From positions 1-64,000 of the forward strand of contig NZ_SAXA01000011.1 in the NCBI RefSeq assembly GCF_004122035.1: a DNA stretch of 64,000 nt, given 5' to 3'. A program made the position numbers and the translations under genes. Positions within the stretch are counted from its first letter, which is position 1. Each line of letters opens with the position of its first letter. The notes under the pieces are model-generated. The model was given only the letters and a program-made list of their open reading frames with translations, was not told where the DNA came from and made no database searches. Shown piece after piece: positions 52,089 to 60,890 of this stretch. The stretch comes from Ancylomarina salipaludis (GTDB taxonomy: Bacteria; Bacteroidota; Bacteroidia; Bacteroidales; Marinifilaceae).

Positions 52089-52457
52089 ATGGAAGAAGAA
52101 AAAAGAAAAAAAAATTGGAATAATGTAAATTGTCCGGTAAGAACTGTACTTGATCGCATTGGAGACAAATGGTCTATTCTAATTTTATTAATATTAGGGG
52201 ACACTGAAAAAATGAGATTTAATCAATTGAATAAAGAGATTGAAGATATTTCTCAAAAAATGCTGACTGTTACTTTAAGAAGTTTAGAAGCTGATGGTTT
52301 AGTTAATCGGATCATTTTTCCGGAAGTGCCTCCCCGTGTAGAATACAATATTACTGAATTGGGGAAGTCACTCTTACCCCATATAAAAGCACTTTCCGAA
52401 TGGGCAAAAAATAATTTGGAGACGATTCAGGAATCCAGAGAAAAGTATGTTTCCTGA
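52089..52457 (+). CDS. HxlR-family transcription regulator
   Basis: The winged-helix regulator is 122 residues from ATG 52089, which gives the usual short N terminus before NCPVRTVLDRIGDKWSILIL. The open frame extends further upstream (to 52020), but that part would run through the promoter of the divergent operon. The recognition region is KMRFNQLNKEIEDISQKMLTVTLRSLEADGLV. Cys15, just before the first helix, is in the position of the redox Cys of the YodB/QorR type. It probably represses the divergent NmrA operon and itself. Confidence 0.88.
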   Translation: MEEEKRKKNWNNVNCPVRTVLDRIGDKWSILILLILGDTEKMRFNQLNKEIEDISQKMLTVTLRSLEADGLVNRIIFPEVPPRVEYNITELGKSLLPHIKALSEWAKNNLETIQESREKYVS

Positions 52458-52597
52458 ATCGTATCATTAGGCGTTTAAACAGGTTCATTATCCTTATATA
52501 AGACTTATTTTAAATTTAGACTTGTTTACCGCTGATAAAATAAGAGCCGGTTCTAAATTACCGGGATCTGTTGAGGTATACGAAAAAAAGTTGATCT

Positions 52598-53158
52598 ATG
52601 AAATTGCATATAAAAAATATGGTTTGTCCGCGCTGTATAACAACTGTGCAGAACATATTCAATGGACTAAAGGTTGAAATAAAGTCTGTTCAGCTAGGCG
52701 AAGTAGATACTTCTGTTGATATTAGTGAATCGCAAAAGCTGCAACTTGAGCAAGAGCTTTTAAAAAATGGCTTTGAAATCCTGAAGGATAATAACGCTAA
52801 GCTGATTAGTGAAATCAAATCATTAATTGTAAATCAGATTCATTATAGCCGGGAATCATTAAAAGTAAACTTCTCAACACTATTATCAGAAAAACTCAAT
52901 CATGAATATACCTCATTAAGTAAATTGTTTTCATCGGTTGAAGGAATTACAATTGAACGTTATATCTTGAAACAGAAAATTGAAAAAGTTAAAGAATTAC
53001 TTTTTTATAACGAACTCACTTTGTCTGAAATTGCATTCCAACTGGATTATAGTAGCAGTGCTCATCTTTCATCTCAATTTAAAAAAGAAACAGGTATGAC
53101 ACCTTCAGAGTTTAAGAAGATGAGGAAACCAGGGCATCAGTCTTTAGCTTCTCTTTAA
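52598..53158 (+). CDS. AraC-type regulator with N-terminal HMA-like metal-binding segment
   Basis: The 186-residue protein starts like a heavy-metal-associated domain (KLHIKNMVCPRCITTVQNIF, with CPRC at 10-13) that extends to about residue 75. The C-terminal half is an AraC double helix-turn-helix (LSKLFSSVEGITIERYILKQKIEKVKELL, LTLSEIAFQLDYSSSAHLSSQFKKETGMTPSEFKKMRK). It precedes copA by 106 bases on the same strand and probably activates it on binding Cu(I). The sensing role is inferred from the CxxC motif and context. Confidence 0.88.
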   Translation: MKLHIKNMVCPRCITTVQNIFNGLKVEIKSVQLGEVDTSVDISESQKLQLEQELLKNGFEILKDNNAKLISEIKSLIVNQIHYSRESLKVNFSTLLSEKLNHEYTSLSKLFSSVEGITIERYILKQKIEKVKELLFYNELTLSEIAFQLDYSSSAHLSSQFKKETGMTPSEFKKMRKPGHQSLASL

Positions 53159-53229
53159 TCTGTAGGATGGCAAAATAATATAATTTTAAATCTGAATGAT
53201 GTAACAGATTACCTTCCCTTTATCCTGAA

Positions 53230-53261
53230 CTTTGTGTAGAAAGTTAATTTTATACACAGAG
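53230..53261. promoter_or_regulatory. Inverted repeat directly before copA
   Basis: CTTTGTGTA (53230-53238) and TACACAGAG (53253-53261) are reverse complements at 8 of 9 positions and end 2 bases before the copA start. The left half overlaps GAACTTTG, a partial -7 box. It could be a regulator site or a leader hairpin hiding the start codon. Confidence 0.5.
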
Positions 53262-53263
53262 TC

Positions 53264-55516
53264 ATGCAAACAGAAAAAGAAACTCAACACAAATCAGACA
53301 TCATCAGGGAAAATTACAAAGTGTCAGGTATGACCTGTGCCTCATGTGCCCATAGCCTGGAATCGAATTTAAAATCATTAAATGGAATAGTGCAGGTTTC
53401 GGTTAATTTTCCAAATCAATCAATAGCTATAGACTATGATGAAAGTATTGTCTCGATAGAAACCATACAGCAATCAGCAAAAGATATTGGTTATGATATT
53501 CTTATCGGGGAAGCAAAGGACATACAAGACACTTTTGACGATATTGAAGAAAAACGACTCAATATCTTGAAGTCAAAATTACTTTTCTCCGTTGTATTTT
53601 CAGTTCCTGTTTTCATTATTGCAATGTTTTTTAAGGGTAAAATACCTTTCGAAAACTGGGTCATGATGGCTCTCTCGGTTCCCGTTTTGTTTTGGAGTGG
53701 TTTGGAGTTTTTTGTCGTTGCATGGAAACGCTTACGCCATCTATCTGCCAATATGGATACTCTGGTTGCTTTAAGTACCGGTGTGGCCTTTACCTTCAGT
53801 GTTTTTAATACGTTGTATCCAAATTTCTTTTTAAGCCACGGTGTTACACCTCATGTGTATTTTGAATCAGCAGTTGTTATTATTACACTGATATTATTAG
53901 GCAGGTTTTTAGAAGAGCGGGCAAAAAGCAAGACCTCTTCAGCAATAAAGAAACTGATGGGATTAACACCCAAACAGGTAAGTGTTATTAGAAACGGGGA
54001 AGAACGAATTGTTCAGTATGAGGAAATAGTAAAAGGAGATCTGATTATACTTAAACCCGGAGATAAAGTACCGGTAGATGGTAAGGTGAAAAAAGGAGAA
54101 TCCTTTATTGATGAGAGTATGATTTCAGGGGAGCCTATTCCAGTTTTCAAAACTAAGGGCGATAAGGTGATAGCGGGTACTATTAATCAAAAAGGGTCCT
54201 TAAGAATTTTAGCCCAAAAAGTAGGTGATGAAACCTTGCTGTCGCAAATTATTCATTTGGTCGAACAAGCACAATCAAGTAAACCAGCGATTCAAAAACT
54301 GGCAGATAAGCTTGCAGGTGTATTTGTCCCCATTGTCATAGGTGTAGCTATACTAACTTTCATTATTTGGTATACCTATGGCCCTGATCCATCCTTGACC
54401 TATGCATTACTTACATTCATAACCGTTTTGATTATTGCTTGCCCTTGTGCTTTAGGATTAGCGACTCCAACAGCTTTAATGGTTGGGATTGGTAAAGGAG
54501 CAGAACAAGGTATTCTGATAAAAGACGCACAGGCACTCGAAACGGCATATAAGGTAGATGCACTTATACTCGATAAAACAGGAACGATAACAGAAGGCAA
54601 ACCTCGAGTGACAGATTTGATTTGGGAAGAAGGTAAGTATTCCAAGCAATTCGAACAGATTCTGCTAGCAATAGAATCTCAATCCGAACATCCCATTGCA
54701 GATGCAGTAGTGAAACATTTGAAAGATGGAAATGGATTAACCCGGGATAGTGGATCTTTCGAAAGCATTACCGGAATGGGGGCTAAAGCGGAAATAGAAG
54801 GTACAATATACTGCGTAGGAAATGAAAAATTAATGCAGGCTAATGATATCAGTGTTTCTGAAAAACTGGTTCAAAAAGCGAAAGGATTAACCGAAGAAGC
54901 AAAAACTGTGGTGTACTATAGTGTTGGAACCAATGTTGTTGCCATTATTGCTGTTGCCGATCAGATAAAAGAAAGTACAGCTTCAGCTATTCAACAGGTT
55001 CAGCAAATGGGTATTGAGGTTTATATGCTTACGGGTGACAATAAACAAACGGCTGCTGTAATTGCAGATAAAGCTGGCATCAAGTATTTTAAAGCAAATG
55101 TAATGCCTGCTGATAAGGGGCATTTTGTGAAAGAATTGCAAGAGCAAGGAAAAGTCGTAGCCATGGCTGGAGATGGAATAAATGATTCTCATGCTTTGGC
55201 ACAATCAGATGTTGGTATCGCGATGGGAAATGGTACTGATATCGCAATGGAAAGTGCCGGAATTACATTAATGCAGTCTGACTTAAAGCAAATTTCAAAG
55301 GCAATTAAATTATCAAAAGCGACTATGCGTACTATCAAACAGAATTTATTCTGGGCATTTATTTACAATCTCATAGCGATTCCGATTGCTGCAGGTATTC
55401 TGTATCCTGTGTTTGGGTTTTTATTGAATCCGATGATTGCCGGAGCGGCCATGTCGATGAGTTCAATCTCTGTGCTTACAAATAGTTTAAGATTAAAAAA
55501 ACGTTCAAACATCTAA
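53264..55516 (+). CDS. copA: Copper-exporting P1B-type ATPase
   Basis: The 750-residue pump has one N-terminal HMA domain with GMTCASC (Cys25, Cys28), eight expected transmembrane helices, the actuator loop GESFIDESMISGEPIPVFK, the membrane CPC motif (393-395) in IIACPCALGLATPTALMVG, the phosphorylation site DKTGTITEGKP (Asp437), SEHPIADAVV, and the hinge GDGINDSHALAQSDVGIAMG. The CPC and SEHP motifs mark the Cu(I)/Ag(I) group. It moves copper out of the cytoplasm. The AraC-type gene precedes it and a CopZ-like gene follows 11 bases later. Confidence 0.96.
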   Translation: MQTEKETQHKSDIIRENYKVSGMTCASCAHSLESNLKSLNGIVQVSVNFPNQSIAIDYDESIVSIETIQQSAKDIGYDILIGEAKDIQDTFDDIEEKRLNILKSKLLFSVVFSVPVFIIAMFFKGKIPFENWVMMALSVPVLFWSGLEFFVVAWKRLRHLSANMDTLVALSTGVAFTFSVFNTLYPNFFLSHGVTPHVYFESAVVIITLILLGRFLEERAKSKTSSAIKKLMGLTPKQVSVIRNGEERIVQYEEIVKGDLIILKPGDKVPVDGKVKKGESFIDESMISGEPIPVFKTKGDKVIAGTINQKGSLRILAQKVGDETLLSQIIHLVEQAQSSKPAIQKLADKLAGVFVPIVIGVAILTFIIWYTYGPDPSLTYALLTFITVLIIACPCALGLATPTALMVGIGKGAEQGILIKDAQALETAYKVDALILDKTGTITEGKPRVTDLIWEEGKYSKQFEQILLAIESQSEHPIADAVVKHLKDGNGLTRDSGSFESITGMGAKAEIEGTIYCVGNEKLMQANDISVSEKLVQKAKGLTEEAKTVVYYSVGTNVVAIIAVADQIKESTASAIQQVQQMGIEVYMLTGDNKQTAAVIADKAGIKYFKANVMPADKGHFVKELQEQGKVVAMAGDGINDSHALAQSDVGIAMGNGTDIAMESAGITLMQSDLKQISKAIKLSKATMRTIKQNLFWAFIYNLIAIPIAAGILYPVFGFLLNPMIAGAAMSMSSISVLTNSLRLKKRSNI

Positions 55517-55527
55517 ATAGTTAAATC

Positions 55528-55737
55528 ATGAAAACTGTAAAATTCAAAACGAATATTAATTGTAGTGCTTGTGTCAAATCTGTAAGTCCGTTTTTAAACG
55601 AATTAGACAATATCAATACTTGGAAAGTTGATACGGATAATCCGGATAAAATTCTGGAAGTTGAACTGGATGATGATAATCAGGCTTCTGTTATTGAAGC
55701 TGTAAATCAGGCAGCTTATACAATTGAACAAATTTAG
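55528..55737 (+). CDS. Small heavy-metal-associated protein (CopZ-like)
   Basis: The 69-residue protein is a single HMA domain, KFKTNINCSACVKSVSPFLNEL, with the metal-binding CSAC. No signal peptide is present, so it probably carries Cu(I) in the cytoplasm to CopA. It is co-transcribed with copA (11 bases apart). The N-C pair lacks the Met that commonly precedes the first Cys. Confidence 0.9.
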   Translation: MKTVKFKTNINCSACVKSVSPFLNELDNINTWKVDTDNPDKILEVELDDDNQASVIEAVNQAAYTIEQI

Positions 55738-55863
55738 CAGACAGACTTTGCCATACATTTAGTAGTTTTTTAACAATACATATTGCTTTTATGTTGTTGC
55801 TTTTTATAAATTGACAATCTTTAAATCAAGACAAGAATCACGTTCCCTGGATATCGTTCACAC

Positions 55864-55871
55864 TATATTTG
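55864..55871 (+). promoter_or_regulatory. Possible -7 box for the DUF1543 gene
   Basis: TATATTTG is an exact -7 box. Only a GTT lies at the -33 distance. The leader would be about 110 nt. Confidence 0.4.
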
Positions 55872-55987
55872 TAAACAAAGAAAGTCATATGAAGATATAA
55901 AGGACATTGCATCTTATCAATTGCTTAAGCGGTAATCTTCGTCTTGATGTACCATTAATTACTTTTTAAATTTAAAATTAGGATATT

Positions 55988-56248
55988 ATGAAAGATATTA
56001 ATCTTTATGCAGTTTTACTCGGTGGTAAAATTCGCGAAAATCACCTGATGGAAGATCACCATCTTGTTTTTGTTGCTGCTGCAAATGAAGAAGAGGCAAG
56101 AAGACTAGCCAGGAAAAAATGGAATGCAGATGATATACATGTCGATGGGACACAACAACTTAATATTGTTGACGGTTATCAGATAAAGCTTGAGAAAACG
56201 GAATGTCAAGATGATGATTTTCAGCTTAATTCTGAATATTCAGTATAG
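55988..56248 (+). CDS. DUF1543-like small protein
   Basis: The 86 residues begin INLYAVLLGGKIRENHLMEDHHLVFVAAANEEEARRLARKKW and continue with DDIHVDGTQQLNIVDGYQIKLEK, the pattern of DUF1543 proteins, which are usually about twice as long with two copies of this unit. The function is unknown. It is monocistronic, 250 bases after the copper operon. Confidence 0.8.
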   Translation: MKDINLYAVLLGGKIRENHLMEDHHLVFVAAANEEEARRLARKKWNADDIHVDGTQQLNIVDGYQIKLEKTECQDDDFQLNSEYSV

Positions 56249-56410
56249 GAAACACAGATTATCGGATAGCTGGGGAGGTGATTTTAGTCATTGATATTCA
56301 ATGAACACAAAAATCAGCTTGTGTTAATTCCCAAAATAGATGTTTTTTTAGCACAATAAGTTTTATGTATAAGTCGTTTTCTTTAAGTATTAAACCAATA
56401 GATTAAGAAA

Positions 56411-57019
56411 ATGTTGAGAAGAAAAATGAATCGTATATTTTGTATCGTCCTTTTAGGCCTTTTTACAACAACTGGATGCCAAAATAATGTCAAGACACCA
56501 AAAAATACAGAAAGCTATCAATCCACTGTCATGTTGAATTTATTCAGCATCGAAACGTCCAATGATTTTACGATTAAAATTCCTGAAACAGATACGTACT
56601 GCAAACTGACCCAAATAATAAGCAATGATACGATACATCTGGTAAAAGGGGATTACACAAAAGGTGAAGTCAGAGGAGAAGTCTATATTGATTACACAAA
56701 AATTGTCGCATTGAATCAATCTTCAGGGAATGAAACATTTTTGATAATACCTTTTAGCGTCTCAAATCAAGGTTCTGGAATTTTCACTTATATGGGTTTG
56801 TTCAATTTAAATAATAAAAGTGGACTGATTAAACATTTAGATTCCAAATTCCTGGGGGATAGAATTAAATTAGAGTCCACAGAATATGATGGTAACCATC
56901 TTGTTCAAGTTAAAATGAAAGTTCATTCAAAAGAACAATGTTTGTCACAAACGCCCACCGAAATAAAAGAAATGGATTTTTATATTGATAGAGATAAATT
57001 AAAATTGACATTAATTTAG
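56411..57019 (+). CDS. Hypothetical lipoprotein
   Basis: The 202-residue protein has a lipoprotein signal (FTTTGCQNN). The start may be ATG 56411 or the Met five codons later (MNRIFCIVL), which gives a more typical signal peptide. The mature part looks beta-rich (FTIKIPETDTYCKLTQIIS, GEVYIDYTKIVALNQ, LIIPFSVSNQGSGIFTYMG). I do not recognise a family. A strong hairpin follows. Confidence 0.75.
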   Translation: MLRRKMNRIFCIVLLGLFTTTGCQNNVKTPKNTESYQSTVMLNLFSIETSNDFTIKIPETDTYCKLTQIISNDTIHLVKGDYTKGEVRGEVYIDYTKIVALNQSSGNETFLIIPFSVSNQGSGIFTYMGLFNLNNKSGLIKHLDSKFLGDRIKLESTEYDGNHLVQVKMKVHSKEQCLSQTPTEIKEMDFYIDRDKLKLTLI

Positions 57020-57042
57020 AAAAAGCTAGACCGTAGTCCTGT

Positions 57043-57075
57043 GCATATGCCTCTCCATTTGGGGAGGCATTATGC
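57043..57075. terminator. Strong hairpin after the hypothetical lipoprotein gene
   Basis: ATGCCTCTCC (57047-57056) pairs with GGGGAGGCAT (57061-57070) around ATTT, extended by GCATA/TATGC with a bulge. There is no T-run. It may be a repeat element or a terminator. Confidence 0.6.
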
Positions 57076-57518
57076 TTTGTTGGACTTTCTTCGGTCGGTT
57101 GCATCGCGTTCCTTTTCTTTAAAATCTCTAGTTTCTCATTTCACCGCACGCCATGTTCCAATGTACCCCCGCATATTAAAATTACCCACTTCATAAATAA
57201 GGCTGCCTGATGCAAACAAATTCCTCTACTGTCAGCCATAATTATGCAGACCTGTTCTATTTTATGTTTGCTATGAATTTTACCCCATCCTTATTTATTG
57301 TTTGCTTTTTAATTTTGATAAATTTGGTAAGACTAAAATACCTCTGTAGTCCTAACATTCAGGACGAGTTTTTGCTTTGCAAAAATGAAACGTCCTTCAG
57401 TTTGTGTGGATAATTAGGAGAGAAATAGTGCTATATTAAACAAATAAATATGTGATGTAACACCAGTATTGATCTTACATTAACCTTAGTCACCATTTAA
57501 AAGACAACAAAATTAGAC
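57076..57518. other. 443-bp region without a supported gene
   Basis: The stretch is AT-rich and partly pyrimidine-rich. A 67-codon frame at 57210-57413 has one hydrophobic segment but no family resemblance, so I do not call it. No promoter consensus is clear before 57519. The full gene-free gap runs from 57020. Confidence 0.4.
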
Positions 57519-58508
57519 ATGAAACAATTATTTATTTTATTTATTCTGGCAACTTTAGGATTTCAAAGTTGTAATGTTGGAACTTCAGGAACTTGGAAAG
57601 ACGAAAATATAGATCAAAGTTTGAAAAATGAAATTGAGACGTTGGACAAAATAGTTTTAGAAGCCATAACCACAAATAATGTAACACTATTGAAGAGCAT
57701 TATGTCTGATAAACTATTGGAAAAAAGCGGTAGTAACATTAAGGACCTGATTAAACAAGTCAATGGAATAATTATGACCACAGAATATGATCTTCTAAAT
57801 CAGTTTCATGTCAAAAATTCCAAAACAGGAATAGGAAATACTGTTGTGTCTGGCTTAGGTGGACAAGATGATTATATAATTCATTACGAGGCTCTCAATA
57901 AAGAAATGTTTATTTCTATACTCATTCCGGAGAATAAACTTGATAAATTATCAATTACCAATATTTATGGGAAATATCATGACGGATGGAAGCTGAACAT
58001 ACTACAATTTGGACAATATATAATTGCTGGGAAAACAGCTACTCAGCTCTATGCTGAAGCAAAAATATATTATGACAAGAAGCATTTGGTTGATGCAGCT
58101 AACAGTATGTTTCTAAGTTCACAAGTAGCGCACCCTGCCAATAAGTTTTGGCAATACCAGAACGAAGATGAAATGAAAGAATTTTATAAAACCATTATGG
58201 CTGAAGTAAAGAGTCAATACACTTTTCCACTAACAATTGGTACAATTGAATCTAAACCGCAAATTCTCAATATTTTTCCTTTAAGAACACAAGAAGGATA
58301 TTTCCATATGGTAGAATATTTAACAAAAATTGACTTAAAAGATACAACTTTGACAAAAGAAGAGAATGATAAAATTCACCAATCAATTGGTCAAATATTT
58401 AAAGGTCTTGACAAAGATAAAAAATACCTTCTCTACAAAGCATTTAGTAAAATGCCTGATGGGAAAACGCAAGTTCCAACATATGGATTTGTAAAAGAAA
58501 TAAAATGA
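57519..58508 (+). CDS. Hypothetical lipoprotein, accessory region
   Basis: The 329-residue protein has a lipobox (LGFQSCNV). The first 150 residues look like an NTF2/SnoaL-like fold (NEIETLDKIVLEAITTNNVTLLKSIMSDKLLEKSG ... HDGWKLNILQFGQY). Next are a helical segment (AKIYYDKKHLVDAANSMFLSSQVAHPA) and a beta-rich end. No family is recognised. The 3' end is followed within 10 bases by a segment resembling the left half of an attC-like repeat, which suggests the gene arrived as a cassette (inference). Confidence 0.75.
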   Translation: MKQLFILFILATLGFQSCNVGTSGTWKDENIDQSLKNEIETLDKIVLEAITTNNVTLLKSIMSDKLLEKSGSNIKDLIKQVNGIIMTTEYDLLNQFHVKNSKTGIGNTVVSGLGGQDDYIIHYEALNKEMFISILIPENKLDKLSITNIYGKYHDGWKLNILQFGQYIIAGKTATQLYAEAKIYYDKKHLVDAANSMFLSSQVAHPANKFWQYQNEDEMKEFYKTIMAEVKSQYTFPLTIGTIESKPQILNIFPLRTQEGYFHMVEYLTKIDLKDTTLTKEENDKIHQSIGQIFKGLDKDKKYLLYKAFSKMPDGKTQVPTYGFVKEIK

Positions 58509-58546
58509 AAGGTTCGCTAACACACGCTATATATCATAAGGGGTAG

Positions 58547-58654
58547 CAGTTTTTCGAAGGTTTGGTCTCTTACCCCGAAGACTATGTATATAGTAGTGCA
58601 AGAGATTATAGAGGAGATAAAGGCGTTTTGAATGGTGTAATTGTGGTGATGTAG
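58547..58654 (+). pseudogene. C-terminal fragment of a REP-associated tyrosine transposase
   Basis: The frame reads QFFEGLVSYPEDYVYSSARDY, then RGDKGVLNGVIVVM, then a stop at 58652. This is the typical end of IS200-like REP-associated transposases (xPEDYxYSSAxxY...). A stop directly precedes it and no upstream part is present, so only about 35 codons remain. It indicates past mobile DNA activity in this accessory region. Confidence 0.75.
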
Positions 58655-58729
58655 TAAGCACACGAAAGATTCGTGCGGTAGCGGGGAATAACAGACTAGA
58701 ATTAATAAGTACTCTAAATCTGACCTGAA

Positions 58730-58990
58730 ATGACAGATAGCAAACAAAAAATTATTGAGAACTTGTGCTATACCGAACTTGTATACGGAAGGGTAAATAA
58801 GAAATTAGCGACCGATTTCTCAAAAGAACAGATTGAATCATTGATAGATGAAATATTAAAAAAGACTAATGAAAGATTCTTCATCAAGACAGGAAAAAAC
58901 TATTATGTAACCAATACAGAGAATAAAATAAGACTAACCATAAATCCAAATACTTTTAGGCTTATAACTGTTGATAAGATCAATGAATGA
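58730..58990 (+). CDS. DUF3781-like small protein
   Basis: The 86 residues contain IIENLCYTELVYGRVNKKLATDFSKEQIESLIDEILKK followed by FFIKTGKNYYVTNTENKIRLTINPNTFRLITVDKIN, close to the DUF3781 pattern (RxGKNWYVTxDNxxITVNxxxYxIITAxKI). The function is unknown. It lies between a transposase fragment and an attC-like stem-loop. Confidence 0.7.
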   Translation: MTDSKQKIIENLCYTELVYGRVNKKLATDFSKEQIESLIDEILKKTNERFFIKTGKNYYVTNTENKIRLTINPNTFRLITVDKINE

Positions 58991-59131
58991 ACGTCAGCAT
59001 AAAACATCGTATAATAAAACATTTGGCAGTCAGTGGGGTATCAAGCATTTTAGCCCGTATCAAAAGTAGTTGTAACTTGATAGGAAAGTGCCTAGAAATG
59101 CCAAACGTTTCATATACGTAGCCGTTGTAGC
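58991..59131. repeat. Long attC-like imperfect stem-loop
   Basis: Immediately after the DUF3781-like stop, the left arm CGTATAATAAAACATTTGGCA (59008-59028, 21 bases) is complementary to the right arm TGCCAAACGTTTCATATACG (59099-59118) with few mismatches. TATCAAG (59039-59045) pairs with CTTGATA (59076-59082) inside. The ends carry AACG/CGTT (58990-59003, 59122-59131). A long imperfect palindrome abutting the 3' end of a small gene is the layout of integron attC sites, although the canonical GTTRRRY core is not exact. Confidence 0.55.
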
Positions 59132-59267
59132 CAATTCGCTCTATAAAGGAAAAATTCATTGATTTTTGGAGTGAACGACAAAAGTATAAATTACTGAGAA
59201 CCAGAGACTAATTTTCACCGTTAGTCAGAACCTTTAATATAGCCGTAGATATTAAATATTAGTCTAG

Positions 59268-60395
59268 ATGAAAATTTATTTACAAAAGCAATTAGGCAAC
59301 TTTTTTATAAATGAACTTCTCTCAACTGAGATTGGTAAAAATGTTGTCAAAGAAATTGGAATAATAATAAACGAAAACTCCATAAAATTTGTTTTAAATG
59401 CAGCTCCAGAGCATCATGATGATATTTTAAAAATTGCGAAACAAACATTTAATGTAAAATACTTTGATAGGTATTTAGTTTTGAAGATTAAATATAGAGT
59501 TGTTTGGGACGTGCAATTCGTAGGTGAAAATTTCACTTTAAATGATATTAAAGATTTCACCTATTACTATTTTATTCCCGAAGTAACTTCTAATAGGTAT
59601 ATTTTTAAATACCACTCAATAAATGAATATCTGGAAAAACTTCTTATAAATAATACATTATGGTTCAACTCACCTGAAAGTTTTAAAGATATTACAGATT
59701 GTAAATTTGAAATTGATACGGAAGCTTCACAAAAGAATATTATTTATTTCTATTACAACAAATACATTCAAGATAGCCCTAAAGAAGATATGATTATTTC
59801 TATCCCTGAATTTGAAAAATCATTTCAGTTACCATCAGTAAATCAGTTTAGAATGGATTTATTGAATCATCATTTCAACGGGGTTATAACAAAACTTGGG
59901 ATAACCTGCTTTTCGGAAAAATATGATCATAAATTGATGTGGGATCAATATGCGAGTGGGTATGCTGGGGTCTGTTTAATTTTTGATACGGAAATATCAG
60001 AAAGCGATTACTATAAGTTTAAAGGGAAAAAGGTGAGATACTTTGAAAGTCCTCAAAAATATTTTTTTGATGGTACAGGACATCTTGAAATTGGGCATGT
60101 TGTGTACACAAAAACTAGAGAATATGAATTCGAAAATGAAGTTAGAGAAATAATCAACTTTCAATTTGAAGAGGCGATAGATAGAAATATCAAATTTAAT
60201 CCTCTAGCGTTAAAAGGAATTATCTTTGGTCCCAGTTGTACCGAATCCACAAAGGACAAGGTAAAACAGTTAGTCTCCGATGCAAAATATAATCATGTTG
60301 AACTGATTAATTCGAGTATTGACATTAGACTTAAATTTCAAATTGAAAGCTCTAATCTAGATTTAAAAGTAAAAAAGGCAACATCTAACAACTAA
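59268..60395 (+). CDS. DUF2971-family protein with extra N-terminal region
   Basis: The 375-residue protein has a C-terminal DUF2971 domain (about 120-345) with the order YHSINEYLEKLLINNTLWFNSPESFKD, ITCFSEKYDHKLMWDQYASGYAGVCLIFDTE, VVYTKTREYEFENEVREI and LKGIIFGPSC. The family is frequent in defence islands and on mobile DNA, but its activity is not established. The first 115 residues are an uncharacterised alpha/beta region. No partner genes are near. The stop is inside a CTAACAACTAAGCG segment resembling an attC-like left end. Confidence 0.85.
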   Translation: MKIYLQKQLGNFFINELLSTEIGKNVVKEIGIIINENSIKFVLNAAPEHHDDILKIAKQTFNVKYFDRYLVLKIKYRVVWDVQFVGENFTLNDIKDFTYYYFIPEVTSNRYIFKYHSINEYLEKLLINNTLWFNSPESFKDITDCKFEIDTEASQKNIIYFYYNKYIQDSPKEDMIISIPEFEKSFQLPSVNQFRMDLLNHHFNGVITKLGITCFSEKYDHKLMWDQYASGYAGVCLIFDTEISESDYYKFKGKKVRYFESPQKYFFDGTGHLEIGHVVYTKTREYEFENEVREIINFQFEEAIDRNIKFNPLALKGIIFGPSCTESTKDKVKQLVSDAKYNHVELINSSIDIRLKFQIESSNLDLKVKKATSNN

Positions 60396-60890
60396 GCGTT
60401 CGTGTGGCGGGAACTGCCCAATATGTTTCGAAGAACAGAGAAGTTAATATTCAGTAGGTTGACCTAAGCGTTAACAGAATTGTTGTTTTTATGGGGAATG
60501 ATACCATTTGTGGAACTTTCTGCATAGGGGATGATGCCATATGAGACCCATTTTTATGACATGATTTCAAAAATATTGTCAAGCTGTAGATTCAATATGC
60601 AGCTTTTTTTGTGTTTTGTATTGGGGGAGATTTGGATATTGGTGCGGGTGGATTTTTTCTAAATATAAAGACATGGGATGGAGATGTATTGGAGAATAAC
60701 TCAACGTTTAAGCATGCATAAGCTTTGATTTTATAAGTTGGGAAATAAGCCAACCTCTTGTCTTATTGAGGGGAGAAATAAAAAATGGGTCTGAGTTATT
60801 TTGAGTTAGGAATTATCAGTTTATTTTTCATTTCTTTGCATTTAAAGAATATTGTTGATAGGTGTGAAATTAGGTTTTAATAAATTGAAT
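60396..60890. other. 495-bp region between DUF2971 and RimK-like genes
   Basis: The left edge has CTAACAACTAAGCGTTCGTG, like the left end of a cassette repeat without its right half. Near 60491-60554 is an imperfect direct repeat (GGGGAATGATACCATTTG, GGGGATGATGCCATATG). A terminator lies at 60581-60611. The rest, up to the RimK-like start, shows no open frame or clear promoter. Confidence 0.5.
60581..60611 (+). terminator. Terminator closing the accessory region
   Basis: AAGCTG (60581-60586) pairs with CAGCTT (60600-60605), followed by six or more T's. Confidence 0.8.

Noticed and set aside
56910-57104. 64-codon minus-strand frame
   Set aside because: It overlaps the end of a hypothetical lipoprotein gene and a strong hairpin; there is no coding signal.
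57210-57413. 67-codon plus-strand frame with a hydrophobic segment
   Set aside because: There is no family resemblance, no promoter or ribosome-binding signal, and the sequence is AT-rich enough to give such frames by chance.
60491-60640. Possible degraded ORF (WGMIPFVEL...GMMPYETHFYDMI)
   Set aside because: The apparent similarity of its two halves comes from an imperfect direct repeat; there is no match to a family I recognise, and it runs into a terminator.
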